Source: Acrocarpospora catenulata (GTDB lineage Bacteria > Actinomycetota > Actinomycetes > Streptosporangiales > Streptosporangiaceae). From it: a stretch of 64,000 nucleotides of DNA. Within the stretch, counting starts at the first letter, position 1, and every line of letters starts with the position of its first letter. A program made the translations under genes and the position numbers. Of the stretch, positions 40,925 through 49,751 are shown piece by piece. Location: contig NZ_JAHCST010000007.1 in the NCBI RefSeq assembly GCF_018476525.1, positions 124,001 through 188,000 on the forward strand, written 5' to 3'. Below the pieces are notes generated by a model. That model saw nothing but the letters and a program-made list of their open reading frames with translations. It made no database searches and was not told where the DNA came from.

Positions 40925-40942
40925 CAGCCGAACGTTTGGTAG
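40925..40942. promoter_or_regulatory. CTACCAA-type operator (site D)
   Basis: The minus strand reads CTACCAAACGTTCGGCTG, matching sites B and C in its first ten positions except for the W base and keeping an inverted half. It is about 120 bp from site C and could support cooperative binding or a second promoter. Confidence 0.6.
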
Positions 40943-41128
40943 ACAATGGCACTTCACGAACGCCCTCCACGACCGGTGCGCTGTTGGAAACAACGCAGCT
41001 CAGGGCCGGTTTCCGGGCATGCGAAAGCCGTGGTCCCGCGCACTGCGCGCGACCACGGCGTGCGAACAGCTCAGGGCGCCAGGCCACACCCGCCGCAGAT
41101 GGTCAGCACCTACGGCCACCCCGGGTGG

Positions 41129-41383
41129 TTACTTGTGGCGGAAGTAGACGAAGAGACGGCCGTGGTTCTTGGCGTCCTTGTCGATGCGGTGGTACAGGGC
41201 CTTGATGTGCTTCTGGTCGAGGAAGCGGAGGACGCGCTTCTTGAGCTGGCCGGAGCCCTTGCCGGGGATGATCTCTACCTCGGTGGCCTTCTTCTGGATG
41301 GCCTCCTGGATGATCGCGTTGAGCGCGCGGTCGATCTGGTCGCCCTTGTTGAAGACGTCATGGAGATCGAGCTTGAGCTTCAT
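41129..41383 (-). CDS. Smr-domain protein
   Basis: ATG 41383 (MKLKLDLHDVFNKGDQIDRALNAIIQEAI) gives 84 aa, a stand-alone Smr domain. The motifs LDLHD at the N terminus and VEIIPGKGSGQLKKRVLRFL (the GKGSG loop) are typical. Smr domains nick or bind branched DNA or RNA; the small free-standing forms are less studied. ATG 41404 would add seven non-conserved residues. It is monocistronic. Confidence 0.85.
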   Translation of the reverse strand: MKLKLDLHDVFNKGDQIDRALNAIIQEAIQKKATEVEIIPGKGSGQLKKRVLRFLDQKHIKALYHRIDKDAKNHGRLFVYFRHK

Positions 41384-41698
41384 GGGCTTGAGTCTAGGAG
41401 CCAAGCCCGCCGTGCCGGAGGCGCGGTCATTGACACAGTCAAGTCCGCCGATCCGAAGGATTGGGCGATGGCACTGTCCAAAATAGGCACGGTGCCCGGC
41501 AATGCGGTATCTAGCGGCGGAAATTGTGGCTAGTTAGACTCCCTGTCAGATCGGGGGTCCCGCGTGGGACAACCGGTTGTCGTCAACCAAACCGGGGAGG
41601 GTTGAGTCTCTTCCGCGCGCCCTCATGGCGCCTCCCGGGGGTGGCGCGACGCCTCTTGCTGTGCGGTGACGAGTCCCGCAGCCCCAAATGGAGGTGTC
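41384..41698. other. 315-base gap with leader hairpins
   Basis: No gene is convincing here. The right half forms the probable 5' leader of the secreted protease, with two adjacent perfect hairpins at 41557-41588. I see no match to a known riboswitch. Confidence 0.45.
41557..41588 (+). promoter_or_regulatory. Two tandem hairpins in the protease leader
   Basis: Hairpin 1 is GTCCC/GGGAC (41557-41561 and 41566-41570, loop GCGT). Hairpin 2 is GGTTG/CAACC (41575-41579 and 41584-41588, loop TCGT). They are 111 bp upstream of the GTG start. They may be RNA elements that affect translation or stability. Confidence 0.4.
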
Positions 41699-44600
41699 GT
41701 GTCAAGGAAGCCACGCTTGAGGCACTTACGCCTGACCTCGACCATGGCCGTGCTCGGCCTGGTCGCGGCGGTGGTGCCGGCGGGATCGGCGATCGCCGAT
41801 CCAACCCCGTCCCCCACTCCCTCGCTGACCGCCACCGCGCTCACCAACCCGGAGCGCATGGTCGGCGCCAAGTCCACCAGCGGCCAGCTCGCCAAGAGCG
41901 ATGAGGCCCTGCTCCGGTCGCAGTCCTCGGCGCCGGTGAACGTGGTGGTCAAGCTGGACTATGACTCACTGGCCGCGTACAAAGGCGACGTGGCCGGACT
42001 GCCGGGCACCAGCCCCGACGTGACCGGCAAGGCGCTCGATCTGAAGAGCACCGCAGCCAAGAACTACCTGAAGCACATCGAAGGCATCGAGAACACCTTC
42101 CTGGGCGAGCTGTCCAAGCGCGTCTCCGGCGCCAAGGTGGGCCAGAAGCTGCGCACCGTGTACGGCGGCGTGGCGCTCACCGTGCCGGGCGACAAGGCGG
42201 CCGAACTGCTCCGGCTGCCGGGTGTGGCGGCCGTGCAGGCCGACCGCATGGAGAAGCCGCTCACCGACTCCAGCCCCGCCTTCATCGGCGCCCCGACCGT
42301 CTACAGCAAGCTGGGCGGCGCCGCCAACTCCGGCAAGGGCGTGATCGTCGGCATCCTGGACTCCGGCGCGTGGCCGGAGCACCCGTCGTTCGCCGCGGCC
42401 GGTTCCCTCCCGGCGCCTCCGGCGAAGGCCGACGGCACCCCCAGGACCTGTAACTTCGGTGACAACCCACTCACCCCGGCCACCGACGTGTTCGTCTGCA
42501 ACAACAAGCTGATCTCCGGCCAGCCGTTCATCGACACCTACAACGCGCTGGTGGGCGGCGAGGTCTACGCCGGCAGCGCCCGCGACTCCAACGGTCACGG
42601 CACGCACACCGCGACCACCTCGGCCGGTGCTCCGGTGGCCGACGCCAACCCGCTGGGCATCTCCCGCGGCCCCATCCAGGGCATCTCCCCCGCGTCGCAC
42701 GTGGCCGTCTACAAGGTCTGCGGCGCCGAGGGCTGCTTCCAGTCCGACTCGGTGGCGGCCGTGGCGCAGGCCATCCTGGACGGCGTGCGGGTGATCAACT
42801 TCTCCATCTCGGGCGGCTCCGACCCGTACAGCGACGCGGTCGAGCTGGCCTTCCTGGACGCGTACGCGGCGGGCATCTTCGTGTCCGCCTCCGCCGGCAA
42901 CTCCGGCCCGGGCGCGAGCACCACCGACCACCGCAGCCCGTGGGTGACCACGGTGGCCGCCTCCACCCAGACCCGCACCTACCAGTCCACCATCACCCTC
43001 ACCGGCGGGCCCACCCTCACCGGCTCGTCGATCACCCAGGGCATCGCCTCGCCGCTGCCGGTGGTGCTGGCCTCGGCGCCGCCGTACAGCAACGCGCTCT
43101 GCACGAACCCGGCGCCGCCCGGGCTGTTCACCGGGAAGATCGTCGCGTGTGAGCGCGGGCCCAACCGGGTGCTGAAGGGCTTCAACGTCCGGCAGGGCGG
43201 CGCGGCCGGGCTGATCCTGTACAACTCCACGTCGCTGGACATCATGACCGACAACCACTGGTTGCCGACGGTGCACATCGACAAGCCCCAGACCGACCAG
43301 TTGCTGGCACACCTGGCCGCCAACCCGGGGAGCACGGCCAAGTTCACCCAGGGCGCCAAGGCGACCTGGCAGGGTGACGCGATCACCACGTTCTCCTCGC
43401 GCGGCCCCGGCGGCGACTTCCTCAAGCCGGACGTGACGGCCCCCGGCCTGCACATCCTGGCCGGGCACACGCCGACGCCGGAATCCCCGCTGGAGGGCCC
43501 GCCGGGCAACCTCTACCAGGTCATCGCGGGCACCTCGATGTCCTCCCCGCATGTGGCGGGCGCGGCGGCCCTGCTGTTCGCGCTGCACCCGGACTGGACG
43601 CCGGGCCAGGTCAAGTCGGCCCTGGAGACCACGGCCACCACCAAGGTGACCAAGCAGGACCGGGTCACCCCGGCCGACCCGTTCGACTTCGGCGGCGGCC
43701 GCATCGACCTGACCAAGGCCGGGGACGCGGCGCTGGCCCTGGACGAGACGGCGGCGAAGTTCGCGGCCTCGGCCGGGGACCCGCTGAACCGGATCGACCT
43801 CAACATCCCGTCGGTGAACGCGCCCACCATGCCGGGCCTGATCACCGCCAAGCGCAAGGTCACCAACGTGACCAACAAGACGGTGACCTTCACCGCGACC
43901 GGCAAGACGGTGAGCGGGGCGACCATCGCGGTGCTGCCGCCGCTGTTCATCCTCCAGCCGGGCAAGTCGGCCAACCTGACCGTGGTCATCGCCGCGCCGG
44001 ACGTGCCCGAGGGGCAGTACTTCGGCCAGGTGGACCTCAAGCAGGTCGGCGGGAAGACCGAGCAGCACCTGCCGGTGGCGTTCTACCGCAAGCAGGGCGC
44101 GGTCCCGATCGAGCAGACCTGCGCGCCGACCACCATCGCGCGCAACACCGGCGAGTCCACCTGTACGGTCACCGTGCAGAACAACACCCTGCAGACCACC
44201 GACGTCACCGCGCTGAGCACGCTGGACAGCAAGCTCCGCCTGAACAGCGTGACCGGCGCCACCAAGGTGGGCACCCAGATCGCCACCGTGAAGAAGACGC
44301 TGCAGGGCCGCCAGCCGGACGCCCCGGCCATCGCGCCGGGCGCGCTGTTCGGCTACATCCCGCTGGACGCCTTCGGCATCGCGACCAACCCGGTCGGCGA
44401 CGAGGAGGCGCTGAACTTCAACGTGCCGCCGTTCCAGTACGCCGGGCGCACCTACAACCGGATCGGCTTCACCTCCAACGGATACGCGGTCGCGGGCGGC
44501 ACCACCGGCCAGGCCGACATCCAGTTCACCCCGCAGTCGCTGCCCGACGTGGCCCCGCCGAACGGGGTGCTGGCCCCGTTCTGGACGGACCTGAACGGCA

Positions 44601-45025
44601 CCGGCGCGCCGGGCATCCAGGTCGCCACCCTCACCGACGGCGTCGCCACCTGGATCGTCGCGGAGTGGAAGCTGAACCTGTACGGCACCACCGACCAGAA
44701 GGTGTTCCAGCTCTGGATCGGCATCAACGGCACCGAGGACGTCACCTTCGCCTACCCGGGCCCGATCGCCTACCCGGGTGACGCCTACGGCCTGACCGTG
44801 GGCGCGGAGAACTCCGAGGGCACGGCGGGCGGCCAGATCCCGGCCGGCACCGGGCCGTCGTCGGACTACCGGATCACCAGCACGCCGGGTGCCCCCGGCG
44901 GCTCCCTGACCTACACGATGAAGGTCAAGGGCGTCACCAAGGGCGTCGGCTCGATCACCACGGCGACCGACACCGATCAGGTGAAGGGCATCACCGTGGA
45001 AGTGGACAAGATCACCGTCCAGTAG
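41699..45025 (+). CDS. Secreted S8 (subtilisin-like) serine protease with PA domain
   Basis: GTG 41699 follows GGAGG and gives 1108 aa. After a Sec signal (LRLTSTMAVLGLVAAVVPAGSAIADP) comes an I9-like inhibitor prodomain (VNVVVKLDYDSL ... RLPGVAAVQADR). The S8 catalytic domain has Asp221 (GILDSGAW), His300 (NGHGTHTA) and Ser613 (GTSMSSPHVAGAAA). A PA domain (LFTGKIVACERGPNRVLKGFNVRQGGAAGLILYN) is inserted between His and Ser. The C-terminal 450 residues are beta-rich, Fn3-like modules (EQTCAPTTIARNTGESTCTVTV) and a NIDO-like segment. An exported endopeptidase for proteins in the medium is likely. Confidence 0.94.
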   Translation: MSRKPRLRHLRLTSTMAVLGLVAAVVPAGSAIADPTPSPTPSLTATALTNPERMVGAKSTSGQLAKSDEALLRSQSSAPVNVVVKLDYDSLAAYKGDVAGLPGTSPDVTGKALDLKSTAAKNYLKHIEGIENTFLGELSKRVSGAKVGQKLRTVYGGVALTVPGDKAAELLRLPGVAAVQADRMEKPLTDSSPAFIGAPTVYSKLGGAANSGKGVIVGILDSGAWPEHPSFAAAGSLPAPPAKADGTPRTCNFGDNPLTPATDVFVCNNKLISGQPFIDTYNALVGGEVYAGSARDSNGHGTHTATTSAGAPVADANPLGISRGPIQGISPASHVAVYKVCGAEGCFQSDSVAAVAQAILDGVRVINFSISGGSDPYSDAVELAFLDAYAAGIFVSASAGNSGPGASTTDHRSPWVTTVAASTQTRTYQSTITLTGGPTLTGSSITQGIASPLPVVLASAPPYSNALCTNPAPPGLFTGKIVACERGPNRVLKGFNVRQGGAAGLILYNSTSLDIMTDNHWLPTVHIDKPQTDQLLAHLAANPGSTAKFTQGAKATWQGDAITTFSSRGPGGDFLKPDVTAPGLHILAGHTPTPESPLEGPPGNLYQVIAGTSMSSPHVAGAAALLFALHPDWTPGQVKSALETTATTKVTKQDRVTPADPFDFGGGRIDLTKAGDAALALDETAAKFAASAGDPLNRIDLNIPSVNAPTMPGLITAKRKVTNVTNKTVTFTATGKTVSGATIAVLPPLFILQPGKSANLTVVIAAPDVPEGQYFGQVDLKQVGGKTEQHLPVAFYRKQGAVPIEQTCAPTTIARNTGESTCTVTVQNNTLQTTDVTALSTLDSKLRLNSVTGATKVGTQIATVKKTLQGRQPDAPAIAPGALFGYIPLDAFGIATNPVGDEEALNFNVPPFQYAGRTYNRIGFTSNGYAVAGGTTGQADIQFTPQSLPDVAPPNGVLAPFWTDLNGTGAPGIQVATLTDGVATWIVAEWKLNLYGTTDQKVFQLWIGINGTEDVTFAYPGPIAYPGDAYGLTVGAENSEGTAGGQIPAGTGPSSDYRITSTPGAPGGSLTYTMKVKGVTKGVGSITTATDTDQVKGITVEVDKITVQ

Positions 45026-45036
45026 CGGCACACGAC

Positions 45037-45070
45037 GAACGGGCCCGGCGGATCTTCGCCGGGCCCGTTC
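45037..45070. terminator. Strong terminator after the protease
   Basis: Perfect 14-bp arms GAACGGGCCCGGCG (45037-45050) and CGCCGGGCCCGTTC (45057-45070) enclose loop GATCTT, 11 bp after the stop. It may also serve the convergent CBS gene, whose stop is 37 bp beyond. Confidence 0.85.
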
Positions 45071-45106
45071 CACGTCTGGTTTCCGCCGCCTGGTGCCGCC
45101 GGGGGA

Positions 45107-45535
45107 TCAGCCCCGCAGGTATCCGACCAGGTGCTCCCGCTCGCTCTCCAGCTCCTCGATGGCGCTCTTCACCACATCGCCGATGCTGACGATGCCGATG
45201 AGCCGTCCGTCCCGCACCACGGGGACGTGCCTGATCCGATGGTTGGTCATGGTCTGGCGGAGGTCCTCGACGTTCGCGTCCGGCGCGACGGTGCGCACCT
45301 CGGACGTCATGATCGCGGAAACCGGCCCACCCAGGACATCCGCACCGCGCTGGTTCAGATGTCGTACGACGTCACGTTCCGAAACGATGCCCGCGATCGT
45401 GACTCCGTCCTCGGAGACCACCACCGCGCCGATGTTCCGCTCGGCCAGCACGCCGAGCAGTTCCGCGACCGTGGACTTCGGAGTCACGGTCACCACACCG
45501 GTTCCCTTGCCCTGCAAGATCGTACCGATGAGCAA
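45107..45535 (-). CDS. CBS-domain-pair protein
   Basis: I place the start at TTG 45535 (LLIGTILQGKGTGVVTVTP), 7 bp after AAAGGTGG, as in similar proteins; the frame is open to 45580. The 142-aa product is two CBS motifs: TVAELLGVLAERNIGAVVVSEDGVTIAGIVSERDVVRHL and VEDLRQTMTNHRIRHVPVVRDGRLIGIVSIGDVVKSAI. The RHVPVV-x-D-x-x-LIGIVSIGDVVK motif is typical of nucleotide-binding CBS regulators. The role is probably energy or stress sensing. Confidence 0.88.
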   Translation of the reverse strand: MLIGTILQGKGTGVVTVTPKSTVAELLGVLAERNIGAVVVSEDGVTIAGIVSERDVVRHLNQRGADVLGGPVSAIMTSEVRTVAPDANVEDLRQTMTNHRIRHVPVVRDGRLIGIVSIGDVVKSAIEELESEREHLVGYLRG

Positions 45536-45768
45536 TCGACACCACCTTTCTCGCCCGGGGGTTCCCTCGGGAATCCCCACACGGCGCGACAGCTAACCCG
45601 ACACCGGGGTAAAACCTGTCCCAACACGGAACATCCGCCGATCACACTCCGTCAAGGTGTGTGCGTGCCCTCTTCCCCACGATTCGGTAAAGTCACCGCG
45701 AATCCCCCGCCTTCCGGCTACCGCCCGTAGTTCACTTGATCGACATATACCTTCCCTAATCTGGGGTG

Positions 45769-46407
45769 ATGCGCGCCCCTCTGGCCGTCGCCGGTTACAC
45801 CGACGAGGTCCTTGACGCCGTCGGCGGCACGCTGACCGAGGTGGAGCACGAGCGTGCCGAGCGTTTCACCCGGAAACAGGACAAGCTCGACTTCATCGCG
45901 GCCCACCTCCTGGTCCGGTACTGCGCGGCCGAACTCCTTGGCGTACGGCCCTGCGTGCTGACCCTGGTGCAGCGGTGCGACCGGTGCGGGAAGGGCCACG
46001 GCCGCCCCGCCATCGCCGAGGCCCCGCAACTGTCGGTGAGCCTGGCGCACACCGCCGGGTACGTCTCGGCCGCCGCCGGGGCCGGCCGGGTCGGCGTGGA
46101 CGCCGAGCACGCCACCGCCGGGCAGGCCGACGAGAACCTGGTCTCGCTGGCCCTGACCCCCACCGAGGCCGGGCTGGTCGGGCTGGACAACCGGAAGCTG
46201 ATCCGCCAGTGGGTCCGCAAGGAGGCCCTGGTCAAGCGGGGTGAGCTGGCCCTGGACCGGCTGCGCGAGGTGGACCTGTCCAAGCTCCCTTTCGAGGGCC
46301 GCGCCCACCAGTGGGACGGGCGGCACCTGCTGGAGTGGACGGCCGGCACGGTGATGGCCACCGCAATCTTCGACGAGCCGGGTGAGCTGCGGTTACTCGG
46401 GGGCTGA
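45769..46407 (+). CDS. 4'-phosphopantetheinyl transferase superfamily protein
   Basis: ATG 45769 gives a 212-aa Sfp-like enzyme that would transfer phosphopantetheine from CoA to a Ser of carrier proteins. The two family motifs are present: GVDAEH (Mg-binding, GxDxE-like) and WVRKEALVKRGELALD (W-x-x-KEA-x-x-K). ISVSLAHT-like LSVSLAHTAGYVSAA precedes them. It is likely needed for polyketide, peptide or fatty-acid carrier activation. No carrier protein gene is nearby. Confidence 0.9.
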   Translation: MRAPLAVAGYTDEVLDAVGGTLTEVEHERAERFTRKQDKLDFIAAHLLVRYCAAELLGVRPCVLTLVQRCDRCGKGHGRPAIAEAPQLSVSLAHTAGYVSAAAGAGRVGVDAEHATAGQADENLVSLALTPTEAGLVGLDNRKLIRQWVRKEALVKRGELALDRLREVDLSKLPFEGRAHQWDGRHLLEWTAGTVMATAIFDEPGELRLLGG

Positions 46408-46453
46408 CCCCCGTGTGCGCGCGGCGGCCGTACCTGATCTTTATGCTGGAGGG

Positions 46454-46909
46454 GTGGCAGAACCCCGCTGGCTGAGCCCCCAAGAGCAGCGTGCCTGGCG
46501 CGCCCACCTGGCGGCGCACAGGCTCCTCACCCACCGGCTCGACCGCGACCTCCAGGAACACGGGCTCTCCTTCAACGACTACGAGATCCTGGTGAACCTG
46601 TCGGAGAGCCCGGAGCGGCGGATGCGGATGAGCGATCTGGCCGAGGCCACCATCCAGTCCCGCAGCCGCCTGTCCCACCAGATCTCCCGGATGGAGACGG
46701 CCGGCCTGGTCGTCAGGGAGAACTGCGAGGACGACCGGCGCGGCACGTTCGCGGTGCTCACCGAGCAAGGCTGGGACACCATCCAGCGGGTAGCGCCGGA
46801 GCACGTGGCCGGGGTGCGCCGCAACCTCATCGACCTGCTCAGCCCGGAGCAGGTGGCGGCGATGGAGGAGATCTACCGCCCGGTTATCGCGCTCCTGCAG
46901 GGCAAATAG
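46454..46909 (+). CDS. MarR-family transcriptional regulator
   Basis: GTG 46454 follows GGAGG and gives 151 aa. The winged helix-turn-helix is LVNLSESPERRMRMSDLAEATIQSRSRLSHQISRMETAGLVVRENCEDDRRGTFAVLTEQGWDTI, with the DDRRGTF wing of the MarR family. N- and C-terminal helices form the dimer interface. It lies just upstream of the LprG-MFS pair. The inverted repeat at 46917-47006 between them could be its binding region. Confidence 0.9.
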   Translation: MAEPRWLSPQEQRAWRAHLAAHRLLTHRLDRDLQEHGLSFNDYEILVNLSESPERRMRMSDLAEATIQSRSRLSHQISRMETAGLVVRENCEDDRRGTFAVLTEQGWDTIQRVAPEHVAGVRRNLIDLLSPEQVAAMEEIYRPVIALLQGK

Positions 46910-46916
46910 CGGGCAC

Positions 46917-47006
46917 TTAATGAAAAACCCGTCCCTTGACCAGCCACTTAGACGCCGACGAGAGTACTCACCGCTGTGGCTGTTCAGATCACGCCTTTTT
47001 CATTAA
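46917..47006. repeat. Long-range inverted repeat TTAATGAAAAA
   Basis: TTAATGAAAAA (46917-46927) and TTTTTCATTAA (46996-47006) are perfect 11-bp inverted copies, 68 bp apart. They sit between the MarR gene and the LprG-like gene, A+T-rich in an otherwise very G+C-rich region. Each could be half of a regulator region, or the pair could frame a terminator or promoter. Confidence 0.65.
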
Positions 47007-47018
47007 TACCATCGCCGG

Positions 47019-47645
47019 GTGAGACGAATCCTCTGGCTGGTGATGGCCGGACTGCTGGCGGCGTGCTCCTCCAGCGCTGAGTTGCCGTCCGGGCCCGACC
47101 TGTTGAAGCGCTCGGCCGCCGCGATGGCCGCGGTCAAGACCGTCGCCTTCACGCTGGCCACCGAGGGCAGCCCGCCGGTGCCGGTGCGGCGGGCCGAGGG
47201 TGACCTGACCCGGGAGGGCGACGCCAAGGGCTCGCTGCAGATCATGATCGGCGTCCTCCAGGAGTTCGAGTTCGTGCTGGTCGGCGACGCGGTCTACCTG
47301 AAGGGCCCGACCGGGGGCTTCCAGAAGTCGATGAGCCGCGCCCAGCTGGCCGCCATCTACGACCCGGGCACCATCATCCCCGGCGTGCCCGAACTGCTGG
47401 CCGCCGCCCAGAACCCCACCGTGCAGTCGGAGGAGTCCGGCGCGTACAAGGTGAGCGTTACCCTCCCGCCGGACCAGCTGAAGAAGGTCGTGCCCGGCGT
47501 CACCGAGGGCGTGCCCGGCACGCTGCTGATCGACAAGGCCACCAGCCGCCTGAGCCGCATCGACCTGACGCTCACCGGCGGCAAGGTGACGGTCACGCTG
47601 GCCGGCTACGACGCCCCCGTCGACATCGCCCCGCCCCCGGCGTGA
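47019..47645 (+). CDS. LprG/LppX-like lipoprotein
   Basis: GTG 47019 gives 208 aa with a signal and lipobox ([20 protein letters not shown]). The mature domain matches the LppX/LprAFG family, a half-barrel that holds acylated lipids: [53 protein letters not shown], and a C-terminal [26 protein letters not shown]. The next gene starts 1 bp after its stop and encodes an MFS transporter. This reproduces the lprG-Rv1410c (P55) operon of mycobacteria, which moves triacylated lipids to the outer envelope. Confidence 0.88.
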   Translation: MRRILWLVMAGLLAACSSSAELPSGPDLLKRSAAAMAAVKTVAFTLATEGSPPVPVRRAEGDLTREGDAKGSLQIMIGVLQEFEFVLVGDAVYLKGPTGGFQKSMSRAQLAAIYDPGTIIPGVPELLAAAQNPTVQSEESGAYKVSVTLPPDQLKKVVPGVTEGVPGTLLIDKATSRLSRIDLTLTGGKVTVTLAGYDAPVDIAPPPA

Positions 47646-47646
47646 C

Positions 47647-49131
47647 GTGAGCAGGGCCCGCGGGATCACCCTCGGCGTCGGCGGCGCGGCCGTGCTGCTG
47701 GCCGCGCTGGACGCGTACGTGGTGGTGACCGTCCTGATCGACATCGCCGCCGACGTGGACGTGCCGGTCGGCCACCTGGAGCGGGCCACCCCGATCGTGA
47801 CCGGCTTCCTGCTCGGCTACGTGGCCGCGATGCCCTTGCTCGGCCGCCTCTCCGACCGATACGGCAGGCGCCCGCTGATCCAGGCCTGTCTGGCGGGCTT
47901 CGCGGCCGGATCCCTGATCACCGCGCTGGCCGAGTCCATCCCGGTCCTGGTGGCCGGGCGCACCCTCCAGGGCATCGCCGGCGGCGCCCTGCTGCCGATC
48001 ACCATGGCCCTGATCGGCGACCTGTGGGACGCCCGCGCCCGCCCGGTCGCGCTCGGCGTGGTGGGCGCCGCCCAGGAGCTCGGCAGCGTGCTCGGCCCCC
48101 TGTACGGCGCCGGGCTCGCCGCGCTCCAGGTCTCCCTGTTCGGCTGGGAACTGCACGGCTGGCGCACCATCTTCTGGGTGAACCTGCCGCTGACCCTGCT
48201 GGCGGCGGTCGTCGTCCACTACGGGGTGCCCGCGCGGCGTGAGCCGCCCGTACGGGGCGGTCTCGACGTGACCGGCGGGCTGCTGCTGGCGGTGGCCCTG
48301 GGCCTGCTGGTGGCCGGGCTGTACAACCCGGAACCGGACAAGGCGGTGCTGCCGCCCTGGGGGCTGCCCTGCGTGGTGGCGGGGTTCGCGGTGTTCGCCG
48401 GGTTCGTCGCCTGGGAGTTGCGCGCCCCGGTCCGGCTGCTGGACCTGTCGGGGGTACCCAAGCGCCCGCTGCTGGCCACGCTCGGGGTGAGCTTCGTAAC
48501 CGGCGCCGCGCTACTGGTGACCCTGGTGGACGTGCAACTGGTGGCGCAGACGCTGCTCGGCAAGGACCCGGTGGGCGGGGCGCTGGTGCTCACCCGGTTC
48601 CTGGTGGCGCTGGCGGTGGCCGCGCTGCTCGGCGGGCTGCTGGCCCGGCGGTTCGGGGAGCGGCCGGTGGCGGTCGCCGGGCTGGTGCTGGCCGCCGCCG
48701 GATATTTCAGGATCTGGCAGTGGCCGCTGGAGTTGGGGGCAGAGCTGACCCGGGTGGACGTGGACCTGGTCGTGGCCGGTCTCGGGCTCGGGCTGGTGAT
48801 CGCGCCGGTCTCCTCGGCGGTGCTGCGCAGCCTGCCCGCGCAGCGGCACGGGGTGGCCTCCGCCGCCGTGGTGGTGGCCCGGATGATGGGCATGCTGCTC
48901 GGCCTGGCCGGGGTGTCGGCCTGGGGCTTCCACCGGTTCCAGTCGCTCACCGCCCACCTGGACACGCCGCTGCCGTTCGGGATCCCGGCCGAGGAGTTCA
49001 CGCGGAAGCTCGCCGCGTACGAGGCGGCGGTGAAGGCGGCGCTGCACACCGAGTATTCGGAGATCTTCCTGCTCACCGCGGTGCTCTGCGCGGCCGGGGC
49101 GATTCTCGCGCTGGCCATGCCCGGAGATTGA
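47647..49131 (+). CDS. MFS transporter (P55/Rv1410c-like)
   Basis: The 494-aa protein has about 14 membrane helices and the MFS motif [17 protein letters not shown] between helices 2 and 3. It also has an Asp in helix 1 ([13 protein letters not shown]) and motif C-like [16 protein letters not shown]. Between helices 9 and 12 ([14 protein letters not shown] ... [18 protein letters not shown]) it resembles drug and lipid exporters. GTG 47647 is coupled to the LprG-like gene. An extended C-terminal segment ([28 protein letters not shown]) is present, as in P55-like pumps. Lipid or drug efflux is inferred. Confidence 0.88.
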   Translation: MSRARGITLGVGGAAVLLAALDAYVVVTVLIDIAADVDVPVGHLERATPIVTGFLLGYVAAMPLLGRLSDRYGRRPLIQACLAGFAAGSLITALAESIPVLVAGRTLQGIAGGALLPITMALIGDLWDARARPVALGVVGAAQELGSVLGPLYGAGLAALQVSLFGWELHGWRTIFWVNLPLTLLAAVVVHYGVPARREPPVRGGLDVTGGLLLAVALGLLVAGLYNPEPDKAVLPPWGLPCVVAGFAVFAGFVAWELRAPVRLLDLSGVPKRPLLATLGVSFVTGAALLVTLVDVQLVAQTLLGKDPVGGALVLTRFLVALAVAALLGGLLARRFGERPVAVAGLVLAAAGYFRIWQWPLELGAELTRVDVDLVVAGLGLGLVIAPVSSAVLRSLPAQRHGVASAAVVVARMMGMLLGLAGVSAWGFHRFQSLTAHLDTPLPFGIPAEEFTRKLAAYEAAVKAALHTEYSEIFLLTAVLCAAGAILALAMPGD

Positions 49132-49298
49132 GTAGAGGGGTGCTCAAGCCGGGCCGGCGCTGAACGGTCACCATCGGGACGTGCGGATTTCCCGGTCGAT
49201 TAGGGACAGTCGTCCCAGGCGGCCGGGACGCGGGATACCGCACTCTTGCCCGGTATGCCCCCGTCCCGGGGCTGACCGAACATAAATCAGGAGCCCCC

Positions 49299-49751
49299 AT
49301 GCGCAAGGTCTTCTTCGGGTTCGCCACCGTAATGCTCATCTCCGTGCTCGCCCAGTTCTACTTCGCCACCTTCGGGGCGTTCGAGCGCCCGGTTCCGGCT
49401 CCCGGCGCGGAGGACGCGGCGATCATGCCGCACATCATCAACGGCACCATGGTGCTCCCGGTGCTCTCCCTGCTGACCACGATCGTGGCCGCCGTCGCCA
49501 AGGCCGGCGCCCGGCTGATCTGGCTGTCCATCGCGCCACTCGGCCTGGTCATCGTGCAGCTGTTCGTGGTCTTCGAGATCGCCGGCCTGCTCGGCGCCGA
49601 CGAGAACAAGACCACCCCGGCCAGCCTGTACGTGCTCGGCTTCCACGCCCTGGTCGGCGTGGCCCTGCTGGGGGTCACCGTGCACCTGTTCCGCAAGTCC
49701 CGCGCCCTGGTCAAGGAGGGCGCCGCGAACCCGGTGACCGTGTCGGCGTGA
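49299..49751 (+). CDS. DUF6220 family membrane protein
   Basis: The 150-aa protein has four predicted membrane helices (FFGFATVMLISVLAQFYFATFGAF; IINGTMVLPVLSLLTTIVAAVA; LIWLSIAPLGLVIVQLFVVFEIAG; VLGFHALVGVALLGVTVHLF). A conserved His lies in PHIINGT and another in FHALVG. This matches the actinobacterial DUF6220 family of unknown function. Its stop overlaps the start of the multicopper oxidase gene (GTGA). Histidines placed like those of cytochrome b561-type proteins may bind a metal or heme, which is inferred. Confidence 0.8.
   Translation: MRKVFFGFATVMLISVLAQFYFATFGAFERPVPAPGAEDAAIMPHIINGTMVLPVLSLLTTIVAAVAKAGARLIWLSIAPLGLVIVQLFVVFEIAGLLGADENKTTPASLYVLGFHALVGVALLGVTVHLFRKSRALVKEGAANPVTVSA

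Larger units (their letters stand above)
40752..41128. other. 377-base gap with two operator-like sites
   Basis: Apart from the sites at 40787-40804 and 40925-40942, no gene is convincing here. Short frames on both strands lack family-like sequence. It separates the catabolic locus from the Smr gene. Confidence 0.5.

Noticed and set aside
41520-41698. Possible ydaO (cyclic di-AMP) riboswitch before the secreted protease
   Set aside because: GGGAGGGTTGAGTC resembles one block, but the diagnostic CAGCTAACC-type 3' motif is missing and the pairing pattern does not fit.
41966-45073. 1035-codon minus-strand frame opposite the S8 protease
   Set aside because: It lies wholly antisense to a protease with intact catalytic triad and has only shadow composition.
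46917-47006. Terminal inverted repeats of a miniature transposon
   Set aside because: There is no flanking target duplication that I can see and the 68-bp interior has no transposon-like feature. A regulatory or terminator role is more plausible.
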